From the NCBI GenBank assembly GCA_964364855.1, contig CAYINU010000032.1:1-18490 (forward strand): a DNA stretch of 18,490 nt, given 5' to 3'. The notes beneath the pieces were generated by a model that worked only from the letters and a program-made list of their open reading frames with translations, was not told the origin of the DNA and did not search any database. Position 1 is the stretch's first letter; each line of letters starts with the position of its first letter. Position numbers and translations under genes: made by a program. Shown in pieces: positions 6,913 through 14,715 of the stretch. The DNA is from CAYINU01 sp964364855 (GTDB lineage: Bacteria > Margulisbacteria > Marinamargulisbacteria > CAYINU01).

Positions 6913-7245
6913 ATGATCCACAATACGCTTAACCGACTTGAAATGCGCATTGCCGATGCGACCGGCGTTCCCAAGGAAAAACGAAGTGAATTGTTAAAGC
7001 TGATCGCCAAACTGCGGACCGAGCTGCAGGCCATCTCCAAACACGACCCTGAAAATGCCGAAACAATCGCGAGTTTCGCGCATCTGACAGCCCACGAAAA
7101 ACTGAAAAAGAAGACCAATCCCAAGCTGGTCCAGACCTCCGAGTCGGGGCTTGAGGAGTCTCTGGTTGACTTTCGAGCGTCCAATCCCCAACTCGCAGCC
7201 ATCATTGACGACATCCTGAACGTTTTGTCGGCTAGCGGAATCTAG
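6913..7245 (+). CDS. DUF4404-like small soluble protein
   Basis: A 110-residue, mostly helical soluble protein. Seen: N-terminal helices with heptad-like spacing (KEKRSELLKLIAKLRTELQAI), then a C-terminal segment SGLEESLVDFRASNPQLAAI ending ILNVLSASGI, which resembles the C-terminus of DUF4404 proteins (LEESLxxFExxHPxLxxxxNxIxxxLxxMGI). Function is unknown in that family. The start at 6913 was chosen because AAGGAGAG (6900-6907) precedes it by 5 nt; an upstream in-frame ATG at 6838 is unsupported. The stop shares CTAG with the stop of convergent ilvN. The family assignment is by pattern recognition only. Confidence 0.6.
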   Translation: MIHNTLNRLEMRIADATGVPKEKRSELLKLIAKLRTELQAISKHDPENAETIASFAHLTAHEKLKKKTNPKLVQTSESGLEESLVDFRASNPQLAAIIDDILNVLSASGI

Positions 7246-7745
7246 GTCGTTTCCTTGCCTCGTGCGATAAGCAGTTTTCCGGTGCGAACGACCTCGATCA
7301 CGCCATATTTTTGAAGCATATCGAGCAACGCATCCAATTTCTCTGTGCTGCCTGTCACTTGGACAATGAGTGATTCATCCGAAAAGTCGACAGTCTGTGC
7401 TTTAAAATGGGTGATCAATTGTAAGATTTCAGAACGGTCTTTGCCTTCGGCCCGCACTTTGATGAGGGCCAATTCTCGCTCAATCGTATTTTGGTGCTGG
7501 TGGTCTGTGCACTGCACCACATCGACCAGCTTTGATACCTGTTTGATGATCTGATCCAGGGTTTCCTGATCCCCTGTCGAAGTAATGGTCATTCGGGAAT
7601 ATTGGCCATCATGGCCCACCGGCGACACAGACAAGGCATCGATATTAAATCCGCGTCGCGAAAAGACCTGCGCCACCCGCAATAGCGAGCCCGGTTTATT
7701 GAGCAAATAGATGCTGATGGTATGGGAATCAAAAACAGAAATCAT
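7242..7745 (-). CDS. ilvN: Acetolactate synthase small (regulatory) subunit
   Basis: A 167-residue regulatory subunit of acetohydroxyacid synthase. Seen: an N-terminal ACT domain (about 6-80) with the canonical NKPGSLLRVAQVFSRRGFNI and DALSVSPV, an RxTI-type strand, and a C-terminal domain ending in EVVRTGKLLIARG, as in IlvH/IlvN. Known: it activates the catalytic subunit and gives feedback control by valine. It follows ilvB with the ATG directly after the ilvB TAG, and a GGGGAG about 7 nt before the ATG lies inside ilvB, so the two are one operon and co-translated. The length matches the 160-175 norm. The stop overlaps the convergent DUF4404 stop in CTAG. Confidence 0.95.
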   Translation of the reverse strand: MISVFDSHTISIYLLNKPGSLLRVAQVFSRRGFNIDALSVSPVGHDGQYSRMTITSTGDQETLDQIIKQVSKLVDVVQCTDHQHQNTIERELALIKVRAEGKDRSEILQLITHFKAQTVDFSDESLIVQVTGSTEKLDALLDMLQKYGVIEVVRTGKLLIARGKETT

Positions 7746-9473
7746 CTACGTACTCCCCGTGGGCTTGGCCATTTTGTGCTTTGGCCGTTCGATAATCATA
7801 TGGTGGGCGGACTTGCCTGCGGGAACCATGGGAAACACGTTGTCTTCTTTGGCCACTTCGGCATGGATTAAACATGGGCCAGGGTGGTCCAGGGCTACCT
7901 TTAACATCCGGCGGACGTCAGCGCCGCGACGGATGCGGACCCCTTTGATTCCATAGGCCTCGGCCAGCTTCACAAAATCCGGATTGCCTTCCAAATCGAC
8001 ACCCGAATATCGGTTGTCGAAAAAGAGCTCTTGCCACTGACGCACCATGCCCAGGTATTTGTTGTCCAAGACCAGAATTTTGACAGGCAATTTGTGGATG
8101 GCTGCCGTCGATAGCTCGGCCAGCGTCATCTGAAACCCGCCATCACCCACGATGGCAATCACCAGCGCGCCCGGTACGCCAAACTGCGCACCGATGGCCG
8201 CTGGGAACCCATATCCCATCGTCCCTGCCCCACCGGAAGACAGCCACGTGTCGTTTCGCGTCACTTTGATAAACTGGGCCGCCCACATTTGGTGCTGGCC
8301 GACATCCGTGGTGTAGATGGCATTACCTTTGGTGAGCTCATTGAGCTCATCCAACACATGCTGCATTTTTAGTCCACCTTGCTTTTTATAGCCCAGGGGA
8401 TGACGGCGTTTGTAGGTATTTAACGTTTTGAGCCAGGGCTTGGTATCCAATGGTGATACCAAATCCACCAATTGCTCCACAACCCGTCGCGCATCACCCA
8501 CGACAGCGGCATCGACTTTGACGATTTTGTTGATTTCAGCCGGATCGATATCAATGTGAAGCTTTAGGGCCTCCGCACAAAAATGGGCATTGTCGCCATT
8601 GATGCGGTCATCAAAGCGAGAGCCGATCGAGCAAATCAGATCGCACTCCACCACGGCCTTGTTCGCATAGGCCGTGCCATGCATCCCCAGCATTCCCATT
8701 GACAGCGGGTGGGTTTCGGAAAATGCACCCTTGCCCAGTAACGTATTGGTGACCGGGGCTTGCAACTTTTCAGCCAGCTTTTTGACGGCAGGACCCGCAT
8801 TGGCAATAACCGCGCCATGGCCCACCAACAAAAGGGGCTTTTTAGATTGTGCAAACAGACGGGCCATTTCGGCCACGGCATCCGGATCTCCTTCGCCCGG
8901 TACCGTATACCCCGGCAAGTCCACCTTCGGATGCAAGGAAGCGGTACAGATACCGGATGAGACATCTTTGGGAATATCGATCAAAACCGGGCCGGGACGA
9001 CCGGTATTGCAAATGTGAAACGCCTCGTGTGCCACACGGGGAATATCGTTGCTTTCGCGGACCAAATAACTATGCTTGACAACGGGAATCGCAATGCCAA
9101 ACACATCGGCTTCTTGAAAGGCATCTTTGCCCAAATTGCCCTTGTTGGTTTGACCGGTAATCACAATCATGGGCACCGAATCCATCTGCGCAGTCAAAAG
9201 ACCGGTGATGGTGTTGGTGGCCCCGGGACCACTGGTCACCAATACGACCCCCGGCTTACCCGTCGCGCGGGCATACCCATCGGCCATATGCGTGGCGCCT
9301 TGCTCGTGCCGGACGAGAATCAACTTGATTTTAGAATCAACCAGGGCGTCAAAAATGGGGATAGCAGCGCCACCGGAAAGCCCGAAAATATAGTCCACAC
9401 CCAGGTCTTCTAGACATCGGATGAGGGCCTCGGCACCGGTGATCATTTTGGATTCCACAGCTTTTTTGGCCAT
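7746..9473 (-). CDS. ilvB: Acetolactate synthase large (catalytic) subunit
   Basis: A 575-residue ThDP- and FAD-dependent enzyme condensing two pyruvates, or pyruvate plus 2-oxobutyrate, as the first common step to valine, leucine and isoleucine. Seen: N-terminal Pyr domain with catalytic E57 in LVRHEQGATHMADGYAR; FAD-binding middle domain (about 190-340, CSIGSRFDDR); C-terminal PP domain with the ThDP/Mg motif GDGGFQM (443-449) and the DNKYLGMVRQWQ end (470-481, where many homologues have NN). The length is standard. It is a member of the anabolic ilvB/ilvI group, supported by the adjoining ilvN. The ATG has no ribosome binding site; a -10 box ends 9 nt before it. An ilvC gene does not follow here. 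Confidence 0.96.
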   Translation of the reverse strand: MAKKAVESKMITGAEALIRCLEDLGVDYIFGLSGGAAIPIFDALVDSKIKLILVRHEQGATHMADGYARATGKPGVVLVTSGPGATNTITGLLTAQMDSVPMIVITGQTNKGNLGKDAFQEADVFGIAIPVVKHSYLVRESNDIPRVAHEAFHICNTGRPGPVLIDIPKDVSSGICTASLHPKVDLPGYTVPGEGDPDAVAEMARLFAQSKKPLLLVGHGAVIANAGPAVKKLAEKLQAPVTNTLLGKGAFSETHPLSMGMLGMHGTAYANKAVVECDLICSIGSRFDDRINGDNAHFCAEALKLHIDIDPAEINKIVKVDAAVVGDARRVVEQLVDLVSPLDTKPWLKTLNTYKRRHPLGYKKQGGLKMQHVLDELNELTKGNAIYTTDVGQHQMWAAQFIKVTRNDTWLSSGGAGTMGYGFPAAIGAQFGVPGALVIAIVGDGGFQMTLAELSTAAIHKLPVKILVLDNKYLGMVRQWQELFFDNRYSGVDLEGNPDFVKLAEAYGIKGVRIRRGADVRRMLKVALDHPGPCLIHAEVAKEDNVFPMVPAGKSAHHMIIERPKHKMAKPTGST

Positions 9474-9482
9474 TTGAGAGAC

Positions 9483-9511
9483 ACTTTACCAGAAGCCCGC
9501 CATTGGGTCAA
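9483..9511 (-). promoter_or_regulatory. Promoter of ilvBN, predicts a near-leaderless mRNA
   Basis: On the minus strand TTGACC (9511-9506), exactly 17 nt, TAAAGT (9488-9483), then 9 nt to the ilvB ATG. With so short a leader there is no room for a classical leader-peptide attenuator or T-box, so control must act on this promoter or on protein activity. Confidence 0.5.
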
Positions 9512-9530
9512 TAAAAATAGAGATTTTTAT
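9511..9530. promoter_or_regulatory. Perfect palindrome adjoining the ilvBN -35 box
   Basis: ATAAAAATAGAGATTTTTAT: 8-bp perfect arms around a 4-nt loop, sharing one base with the -35 hexamer. The A- and T-tracts could act as an UP element or as the site of a repressor/activator. The symmetry is exact, but AT richness raises the chance level. Confidence 0.4.
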
Positions 9531-9550
9531 GGCAAGCTTCAAAGTTTTTA

Positions 9551-9633
9551 AAAAAACGAACTCCAAAAATGCGTTTTTTATACCGAAGTTTGGATGATCT
9601 TAAAAATTCTGCGGTGAAAACGGCGTTTTTTTA
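9551..9633. repeat. AT-rich inverted and direct repeats upstream of ilvBN
   Basis: AAAAAACG (9551-9558) and CGTTTTTT (9572-9579) form an inverted repeat. GCGTTTTTTAT (9571-9581) recurs in near-identical form as GCGTTTTTTTAT (about 9623-9634) beside the 3' end of the DJ-1 gene, where AAAAC-GGC-GTTTT gives a small hairpin with trailing T residues. These may include intrinsic-terminator-like structures or repeated protein-binding sites. No gene lies in 9474-9644. Confidence 0.35.
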
Positions 9634-9644
9634 TGACTACGCCC

Positions 9645-10199
9645 TTACTTCATCACCAATGCTTCTTCCAAACGTTGACGGGCGGCCGGGCTGACCAGCT
9701 TTTCCACAATGGTCACGGCAAATTCCAGAGCGGTTCCTGGTCCACGGCTGGTAATCACCTGCCCATCCAGCACGACGCGGTCTTCGCGATAGTGGCAATG
9801 CGTCATATGGGGTTTGGTACCGGGGAACGAGGTGGCCTGACGGCCGTCCAAAAACCCCCACGCGTCGAGAATGCGGGGCGCCGCACAAATGGCGCAGAGC
9901 CATTTGCCGGCATGGGCATGCCGAGTCAAAATCTCTTTGACAGCGGCGCCCCCCGCCCCACTTTGTAAATGGGTGGTGCCGGGTTCACCTCCAGGCAATA
10001 TGACCGCATCAAATAAACTGGCACCCACGCCTGACAACTTCACATCCGCCCGAACAAGAATATCGTGTGCACCGCGGACCTGCACATCGGACATGCCGGC
10101 CACAGTCACCTCAATCTGCGCTCGGCGTAGGATATCAATGACGGAAACCGCCTCAACCTCTTCAAATCCGTCGGCCAAAATAACCAATGCAGTAGTCAT
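9645..10199 (-). CDS. DJ-1/PfpI family protein, YajL-like
   Basis: A 184-residue cytosolic protein of the DJ-1/YajL subgroup. Seen: N-terminal ALVILADGFEEVEAV with the partner glutamate E16; nucleophile C105 in the elbow CAICAAP; H136 in the THCHY segment; and the C-terminal SRGPGTALEFAVTIVEKL shared with human DJ-1 and E. coli YajL. Known: these proteins act in oxidative-stress and dicarbonyl protection; claimed activities (deglycase, glyoxalase, chaperone) remain disputed. The peripheral cysteine equivalent to DJ-1 C53 is absent. The start has a strong ribosome binding site, AAGGAGGG, 5 nt before the ATG. It stands as a single gene between vapC and ilvB. Confidence 0.92.
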   Translation of the reverse strand: MTTALVILADGFEEVEAVSVIDILRRAQIEVTVAGMSDVQVRGAHDILVRADVKLSGVGASLFDAVILPGGEPGTTHLQSGAGGAAVKEILTRHAHAGKWLCAICAAPRILDAWGFLDGRQATSFPGTKPHMTHCHYREDRVVLDGQVITSRGPGTALEFAVTIVEKLVSPAARQRLEEALVMK

Positions 10200-10282
10200 A
10201 AAAACCCTCCTTGATTGATTTTCAAATTACGCCTTTGCGGGGGGGCCATTGTGGCTATGGGAGCAAAACAGCGCTTTACATT

Positions 10283-10678
10283 TTAAAGAAACAAGAGTGT
10301 GTAGGAAAAATGCTCCTGAATGGCTTTAAAATGGCTGTCCCGCGTCATCAGGCAGAGATTATTCTGGTAAGCATGCTGAAAGATCAATATGTCGTTGAGC
10401 GGGATACTGAGTCCTTTTCGCTTCAGCTGATTACCTTTTTTCGCGGCATTAACAAAAAAATCCTGATCCGCCTCTAAATAATGCATGCCCTCGAAATTGG
10501 TTTTGATAAACTGCTCATCTTTGGGGTTAGCACCCACCATGAGCTCAGCGAGGATGATGCCGTCAAAACAGGCCTTATCCTCCATAAGGAGATCAGCCAC
10601 TTTTGACTTCGAAGACTCCGTTAGTTTGCCATTGAAAAAATCAATCCATACTGACGTGTCAATGAGCGTGTTACGCAT
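10283..10678 (-). CDS. vapC: VapC-type PIN-domain ribonuclease toxin
   Basis: A 131-residue PIN-domain endoribonuclease, the toxin of a type II toxin-antitoxin pair. Seen: the acidic active-site set D7 (LIDTSVWIDFF), E45 (ILAELMVGA), D96 (IPLNDILI) and D114 (LMTRDSHFKAI). Known: VapC toxins cleave specific tRNAs or rRNA under Mg2+ and are held by VapB. An in-frame upstream ATG (10732) lies inside vapB; ATG 10678 was chosen because it gives the canonical family N-terminus MRNTLIDTSVW and overlaps the vapB end by 8 nt, typical of coupled toxin-antitoxin genes. No damage is visible, so the toxin is probably active. Confidence 0.9.
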   Translation of the reverse strand: MRNTLIDTSVWIDFFNGKLTESSKSKVADLLMEDKACFDGIILAELMVGANPKDEQFIKTNFEGMHYLEADQDFFVNAAKKGNQLKRKGLSIPLNDILIFQHAYQNNLCLMTRDSHFKAIQEHFSYTLLFL

Positions 10679-10874
10679 CTCGCGACAGTGCCCGATAGCG
10701 CTTAATGTCAAATTCCATTTTGAGTTTTCCATACCGGGAAAGTATCTTTTTTCGCTTAAGGTCTCTCACGAAGCATTCCAACGCAACGGTGATGACCTTA
10801 GTCTTGCTCTTGATGCCACTTAGTGACAAGCTCTCGGCCACCAGTCCGGATGGTAGTGATAATGTTGTTCTCAT
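10671..10874 (-). CDS. vapB: VapB-type antitoxin
   Basis: A 67-residue antitoxin of the VapB/DUF2191 kind. Seen: N-terminal MRTTLSLPSGLVAESLSLSG resembling the DNA-binding dimerisation segment (MRTTLxIDxxLLxEAxxLTG), then KSKTKVITVALECFVRDLKRKKIL and a C-terminal toxin-binding tail with KLKMEF. Known: such antitoxins bind VapC and, with it, repress their own promoter. An in-frame extension to 10982 exists, but its N-terminal residues do not fit the family and would begin upstream of the promoter. The ATG at 10874 lies 9 nt after a -10 box and has no ribosome binding site. A palindrome over the -10 fits autoregulation. Confidence 0.88.
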   Translation of the reverse strand: MRTTLSLPSGLVAESLSLSGIKSKTKVITVALECFVRDLKRKKILSRYGKLKMEFDIKRYRALSRDA

Positions 10875-10876
10875 AA

Positions 10877-10912
10877 TGCCTATAGTATATGCACTATTTT
10901 GGCATACATCAA
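10877..10912 (-). promoter_or_regulatory. vapBC promoter with overlapping operator palindrome
   Basis: On the minus strand TTGATG (10912-10907), exactly 17 nt, TATACT (10889-10884), 9 nt to the vapB ATG. TGCCTATAGTATATGCA (10877-10893) is a palindrome around G10885 with 7 of 8 paired positions and covers the -10 box and the presumed transcription start, as expected for a VapBC operator. Confidence 0.6.
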
Positions 10913-10926
10913 TGCCAGATTTTTGA

Positions 10927-11079
10927 CTATCCAAACCCCAGTTTGACCAGGTGCTGTAAGTACTGCACCTGCTCCCGCACATTCAACTTGCTGCGGATCA
11001 GCGGCAGGTTCTCGGCCTCATTAAGGTGGGCAAGATAACGGTTATGTCGGGCGCCATCGGGTTTTGATATCCTGCACAA
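10927..11079 (-). CDS. Small coding-like reading frame after the SDR gene (tail or frameshifted extension)
   Basis: An open frame of about 50 codons that overlaps the end of the SDR gene in another frame and runs on for about 115 nt. Its peptide looks natural (RHNRYLAHLNEAENLPLIRS then KLNVREQVQYLQHLVKLGFG): charged, amphipathic helices rather than the biased composition of a random frame. No ATG start is available; a TTG at 11079 is the best formal start, without a ribosome binding site. Possible readings are a C-terminal extension of the SDR protein cut off by a one-base indel near its TAA, a separate small gene, or chance. I do not recognise it. Confidence 0.3.
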   Translation of the reverse strand: MCRISKPDGARHNRYLAHLNEAENLPLIRSKLNVREQVQYLQHLVKLGFG

Positions 11080-11986
11080 CGCGCGTCAATGTCGGGTAGG
11101 ACGACGCCATGCCAAAGGTCTCCGGCGTCACCGCATCATAGACAAAATCAGGATGCGTGACGCAATACCGATCCCAAGGATGAATTTTGATGCGCATCCA
11201 TCGGGCCAGCATTAACAAAAATCGGTTGGGGACGCGTATCTGGAAATAGACGGGAATGCCCAAAACGTCGCAAATCTCTCGGATGGCCGCCCTGGCGGTG
11301 TGGCCTTTCCCACCCATCACCACTTCTTTGCCTGGATTGGGACTCTCCAACACGCCCTGGACGACTTTCGCGATGTCTGCAGCGTGCATAAACTGAAACG
11401 CCCCATCCGGGTAGATAAACCGCAACCACCGGATCCGGCCTTGATTGGGCATGATCCCGCCACTGATATGGGACATCGGATGCCGGTCATCACCCCCAAA
11501 GACCACCGTGGGAAACACGGTCACAATGCGGTCATAGAAGCGACTTTTGGCCAAGGATCGAAACCCCAAATATTTGGAGCGAATATAGCCTGTCCCCAAC
11601 GTTCCCGCTTCCTCCACCACCTTGTTCCCCGCCCCCAAAATACTGGCCGTGGAAAAATAGATGATGCGCCGGAGGCGATCCGGCTCACAGGAGTCGAATA
11701 ACGCATGGGTCTGGCGAACATTGAGTTCGATGGAGTAGTCCGAATCCCCCCAAGCGGTGGCCACGTGAATCACGGCATCCATCCCGCACGTCAGTGCTTG
11801 AAAGTCCGCCATTGTCTCCAGATCCCCGACAAAAATACTTACCCGGGGATGGGTCCGCACGTCTTCGCGCAATCGGTCGGGCGAACGGACCAATAGCCGC
11901 AGATCGTGTTGGCTATTCGTCAATAGCTGGTCAACCACGTAGCTACCAATACACCCATTGGCACCGGTAATGAGAATGTCTGCCAT
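11042..11986 (-). CDS. Extended SDR: NAD(P)-dependent epimerase/dehydratase-like
   Basis: A 314-residue extended short-chain dehydrogenase/reductase. Seen: the N-terminal Rossmann dinucleotide motif ITGANGCIGSYV (GxxGxxG at 8-14), D55 in VGDLET, a serine/threonine pair in IIYFSTASILG (S112/T113), and the catalytic pair Y134/K138 in GYIRSKYLG. The C-terminal half (FMHAADIAKVVQGVLESPNP, about 195-215) matches NAD-dependent epimerase/dehydratase proteins. The substrate (sugar nucleotide, sterol-like or other) cannot be told. It follows clpB by 46 nt on the same strand and may be read from the clpB transcript; no terminator hairpin is seen between them. No ribosome binding site precedes the ATG. 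A coding-like frame continues past its stop in another register. Confidence 0.82.
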   Translation of the reverse strand: MADILITGANGCIGSYVVDQLLTNSQHDLRLLVRSPDRLREDVRTHPRVSIFVGDLETMADFQALTCGMDAVIHVATAWGDSDYSIELNVRQTHALFDSCEPDRLRRIIYFSTASILGAGNKVVEEAGTLGTGYIRSKYLGFRSLAKSRFYDRIVTVFPTVVFGGDDRHPMSHISGGIMPNQGRIRWLRFIYPDGAFQFMHAADIAKVVQGVLESPNPGKEVVMGGKGHTARAAIREICDVLGIPVYFQIRVPNRFLLMLARWMRIKIHPWDRYCVTHPDFVYDAVTPETFGMASSYPTLTRVVQDIKTRWRPT

Positions 11987-12032
11987 CGCAACCTATGATG
12001 CCACAACCCCTAGACCCTGGCTACGTTCCCCA

Positions 12033-14615
12033 TCATTTTGCTTTTCCCTTGGCTTTGAATGTTAGTACGTCATTTTTGAAGTCCACAACAAGGGTCTCCC
12101 CGTCATGAAATTGCCCTTCCAATAACGCGATAGCCAAGGGATTTTCGAGCTGGTTGGTGATGGCCCGTTTGAGCGGCCTGGCCCCAAAGTCCGGATCATA
12201 CCCCACCTGGGCCAAATGCCCCAACGCGGCCTTGGAAACATCCAGGGTCATATGCCGCTCCGCCAACCGCTTTCGCAAGCGGCCCAGCTGAATGTCCACG
12301 ATTTGGGCCAATTGTTCTTTCTCCAGCGGGTCAAAGACAATGATGTCATCCACCCGATTCAAAAATTCCGGCCTAAACGACTGCTTTAGCGCCGCCATGA
12401 CCCGCGTTTCGCGTTCTGTTTTGTCCGTGACGGTCTGGATAATATCCGTACCGATATTGGACGTCATGATGATGACGGTATTTCGAAAATCCACGGTCCG
12501 CCCTTGGCCATCTGTTAAACGACCATCGTCCAGAACTTGCAGCAACACGTTAAACACATCCGGATGGGCCTTTTCGATCTCATCAAACAGCACGACCGAA
12601 TAGGGCCGTCGGCGCACGGCTTCGGAAAGCTGACCCCCTTCCTCGTATCCCACATACCCCGGAGGCGCGCCAATCAGCCGCGACACGGCGTGCTTTTCCA
12701 TATATTCGGACATGTCGATACGCACCATATTTTTCTCCGAATCAAACATCAGCTCCGCCAACGACTTGGCCAATTCCGTTTTCCCGACACCGGTGGGCCC
12801 GAGAAAAATGAAAGACCCGATGGGTTTGTCCGGATCGGACAGTCCGCTGCGAGACCGGCGAATGGCATCGGCTACTTTGTGAACAGCGGGGTCTTGGCCC
12901 ACTACCCGCTTATGCAATTGGGTTTCGATAGCCAGCAGCTTTGCCTTTTCGGTTTCCACGAGTTTGGAAACGGGAATGCCGGTCCATTTGGCCACAATTT
13001 CGGCAATGTCTTCTTCACCGACTTCCTCTTTGAGCATACGGCGACTACTTTGAATTTTGACCAGTTCCGCTGTTTTTTCGTCCAACTGCTTTTGCAACTC
13101 CACCAGGGTTTTGTATCGGATCTCCGACACCTTTTCATAATTGCCCTTGCGCTCTTCCGCAGCCTCGTCTACACGGGCTTTTTCGATAGCGGCCTTGGCA
13201 TTGCGAATAGCCATAATGACATTTTTTTCGTTGTCCCAGTGCGCTTTAAGTTCGTTACGTTTTTCTTTTAGTTCGGCCAATTCTTTGTCGATGTTTCCCA
13301 GCGTGGCTTTGGCCGCCTCGTCTTTTTTGACCGCTTGACGTTCGATCTCCAGCTGACGAATTTTGCGCTCGATTTCATCCAATTCTTCGGGCATGCTGTC
13401 GATCTCGATACGCAATTTAGAAGCCGACTCATCCACCAAGTCGATGGCTTTGTCCGGCAAAAAGCGATCTTGGATGTAGCGGCTGGATAGCTTGGCCGCC
13501 GCAATCAATGCATCATCTAAAATTTTGACGCCATGATGGATTTCGTATTTTTCTTTGAGACCCCGCAAAATAGCAATGGTCTCAGCCACGCTGGGTTCAC
13601 CCACGTAGGTTTGTTGGAAACGACGTTCCAATGCCGCATCTTTTTCGATGTATTTGCGGTACTCATCCAATGTCGTGGCACCAATGCAGCGCAATTCTCC
13701 GCGGGCCAACGCTGGCTTGAGCATATTGGCCGCATCCACCGCCCCTTCGGCAGCGCCTGCACCAACCAAGGTATGCAGCTCATCAATAAAAAGGATGACA
13801 TTCCCTTCTTGGCGCTCGACGTCTTTGAGCAAGGCCTTAAGGCGATCTTCGAACTCGCCCCGGTATTTGGCACCTGCGATCAAGCTGCCCATATCCAGGG
13901 ACAGCACGCGTTTGTTTTTAAGGTTCTCCGGCACGTCCCCGGACACGATACGTTGCGCCAATCCTTCGACAATGGCCGTCTTGCCCACACCAGGCTCACC
14001 AATCAACACGGGATTGTTTTTGGTGCGCCGACACAAGACCTGGATTACCCGACGGATTTCTTCGTCACGGCCAATAACAGGATCCAATTTTCCGGATTGC
14101 GCTTTGGCCACCAAATCTACCGTGTATTTCTCCAGGGCTTGGTATTTGGATTCGGGATCTGGTGAATCCACACGGGACGACCCGCGAATATCCACCAGGA
14201 CCTTCAAGATGCGATCGCGGGTAACGCCCAATCGCTTGAAAAGTTCAGCCACCGCACCGCCCTTATCGGTGAGTCCCACCAATAAATGCTCACAGCTCAC
14301 ATACTCATCGGTCAGTGTTTTGGCTTCTTTTTGTGCGGCTTCCAGAGACTCATTCAAGTCCTTGGACATGTAAAAGTTGGTTTGACCCTTCACGATCGGA
14401 TTTTTAGCGATGTCAGCTTGGAGGTTTTTCTTCAAAGTCGCGACGTCCGTCCCGATTTTTTGAAAAATGGGCAGAACCGCGGTGTTGGGTACCTGCAACA
14501 ATGCCATCGCCAAATGGTTGGACCGCAGTTCCTGGTTATCCACCTCCTGCGCAACTTCTTGCATTTTTTGAAGGGCTTCTTGGGCTTTTAAAGTGAACTT
14601 TTCAGGTCTGATCAT
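12033..14615 (-). CDS. clpB: ATP-dependent disaggregase chaperone ClpB
   Basis: An 860-residue Hsp100 disaggregase that pulls proteins out of aggregates together with DnaK. Seen: N domain (about 1-150) beginning MIRPEKFTLKAQEALQ; first AAA module with Walker A GEPGVGKT (206-213) and Walker B VILFIDEL (273-280); the long coiled-coil M domain (about 405-530, dense in Glu/Lys/Arg); second AAA module with Walker A GPTGVGKT (606-613) and Walker B VVLFDEIE (674-681); and the YVGYEEGGQLSE pore loop. The length equals typical ClpB. The frame opens further upstream (14651), but ATG 14615 was chosen because AAGGAGG lies 6 nt before it and it matches the family start. Its promoter overlaps that of the divergent MNT-HEPN genes. 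Confidence 0.97.
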   Translation of the reverse strand: MIRPEKFTLKAQEALQKMQEVAQEVDNQELRSNHLAMALLQVPNTAVLPIFQKIGTDVATLKKNLQADIAKNPIVKGQTNFYMSKDLNESLEAAQKEAKTLTDEYVSCEHLLVGLTDKGGAVAELFKRLGVTRDRILKVLVDIRGSSRVDSPDPESKYQALEKYTVDLVAKAQSGKLDPVIGRDEEIRRVIQVLCRRTKNNPVLIGEPGVGKTAIVEGLAQRIVSGDVPENLKNKRVLSLDMGSLIAGAKYRGEFEDRLKALLKDVERQEGNVILFIDELHTLVGAGAAEGAVDAANMLKPALARGELRCIGATTLDEYRKYIEKDAALERRFQQTYVGEPSVAETIAILRGLKEKYEIHHGVKILDDALIAAAKLSSRYIQDRFLPDKAIDLVDESASKLRIEIDSMPEELDEIERKIRQLEIERQAVKKDEAAKATLGNIDKELAELKEKRNELKAHWDNEKNVIMAIRNAKAAIEKARVDEAAEERKGNYEKVSEIRYKTLVELQKQLDEKTAELVKIQSSRRMLKEEVGEEDIAEIVAKWTGIPVSKLVETEKAKLLAIETQLHKRVVGQDPAVHKVADAIRRSRSGLSDPDKPIGSFIFLGPTGVGKTELAKSLAELMFDSEKNMVRIDMSEYMEKHAVSRLIGAPPGYVGYEEGGQLSEAVRRRPYSVVLFDEIEKAHPDVFNVLLQVLDDGRLTDGQGRTVDFRNTVIIMTSNIGTDIIQTVTDKTERETRVMAALKQSFRPEFLNRVDDIIVFDPLEKEQLAQIVDIQLGRLRKRLAERHMTLDVSKAALGHLAQVGYDPDFGARPLKRAITNQLENPLAIALLEGQFHDGETLVVDFKNDVLTFKAKGKAK

Positions 14616-14661
14616 GCCAATCCTCCTTGTAAGTTCATGTTTGCGAAACACGCTCCACGCA

Positions 14662-14672
14662 CGATACTATCG
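14662..14672. promoter_or_regulatory. 11-bp palindrome in the clpB leader
   Basis: CGATACTATCG: perfect 5-bp arms around one base, located between the clpB -10 box and its ribosome binding site. It could be an operator or a small hairpin in the leader. It is short enough to be chance. Confidence 0.25.
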
Positions 14673-14686
14673 ACTAATTCCCACCC

Positions 14687-14715
14687 ATCATACCGTGTCG
14701 CAGCTTGGCACTCAA
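14687..14715 (-). promoter_or_regulatory. Candidate clpB promoter
   Basis: On the minus strand TTGAGT (14715-14710), exactly 17 nt, TATGAT (14692-14687), giving a leader of about 65 nt before the ATG. It looks sigma70-like; no sigma32 pattern (CTTGAAA, CCCCAT) is seen. Confidence 0.5.

Noticed and set aside
7711..7956. Plus-strand open frame across the ilvN/ilvB junction
   Set aside because: It is antisense to two well-recognised genes, with no start signals.
12537..13271. Plus-strand open frame of 244 codons inside clpB
   Set aside because: It is the antisense shadow of a strongly conserved ClpB, His/Phe-rich with no domain and no ribosome binding site.
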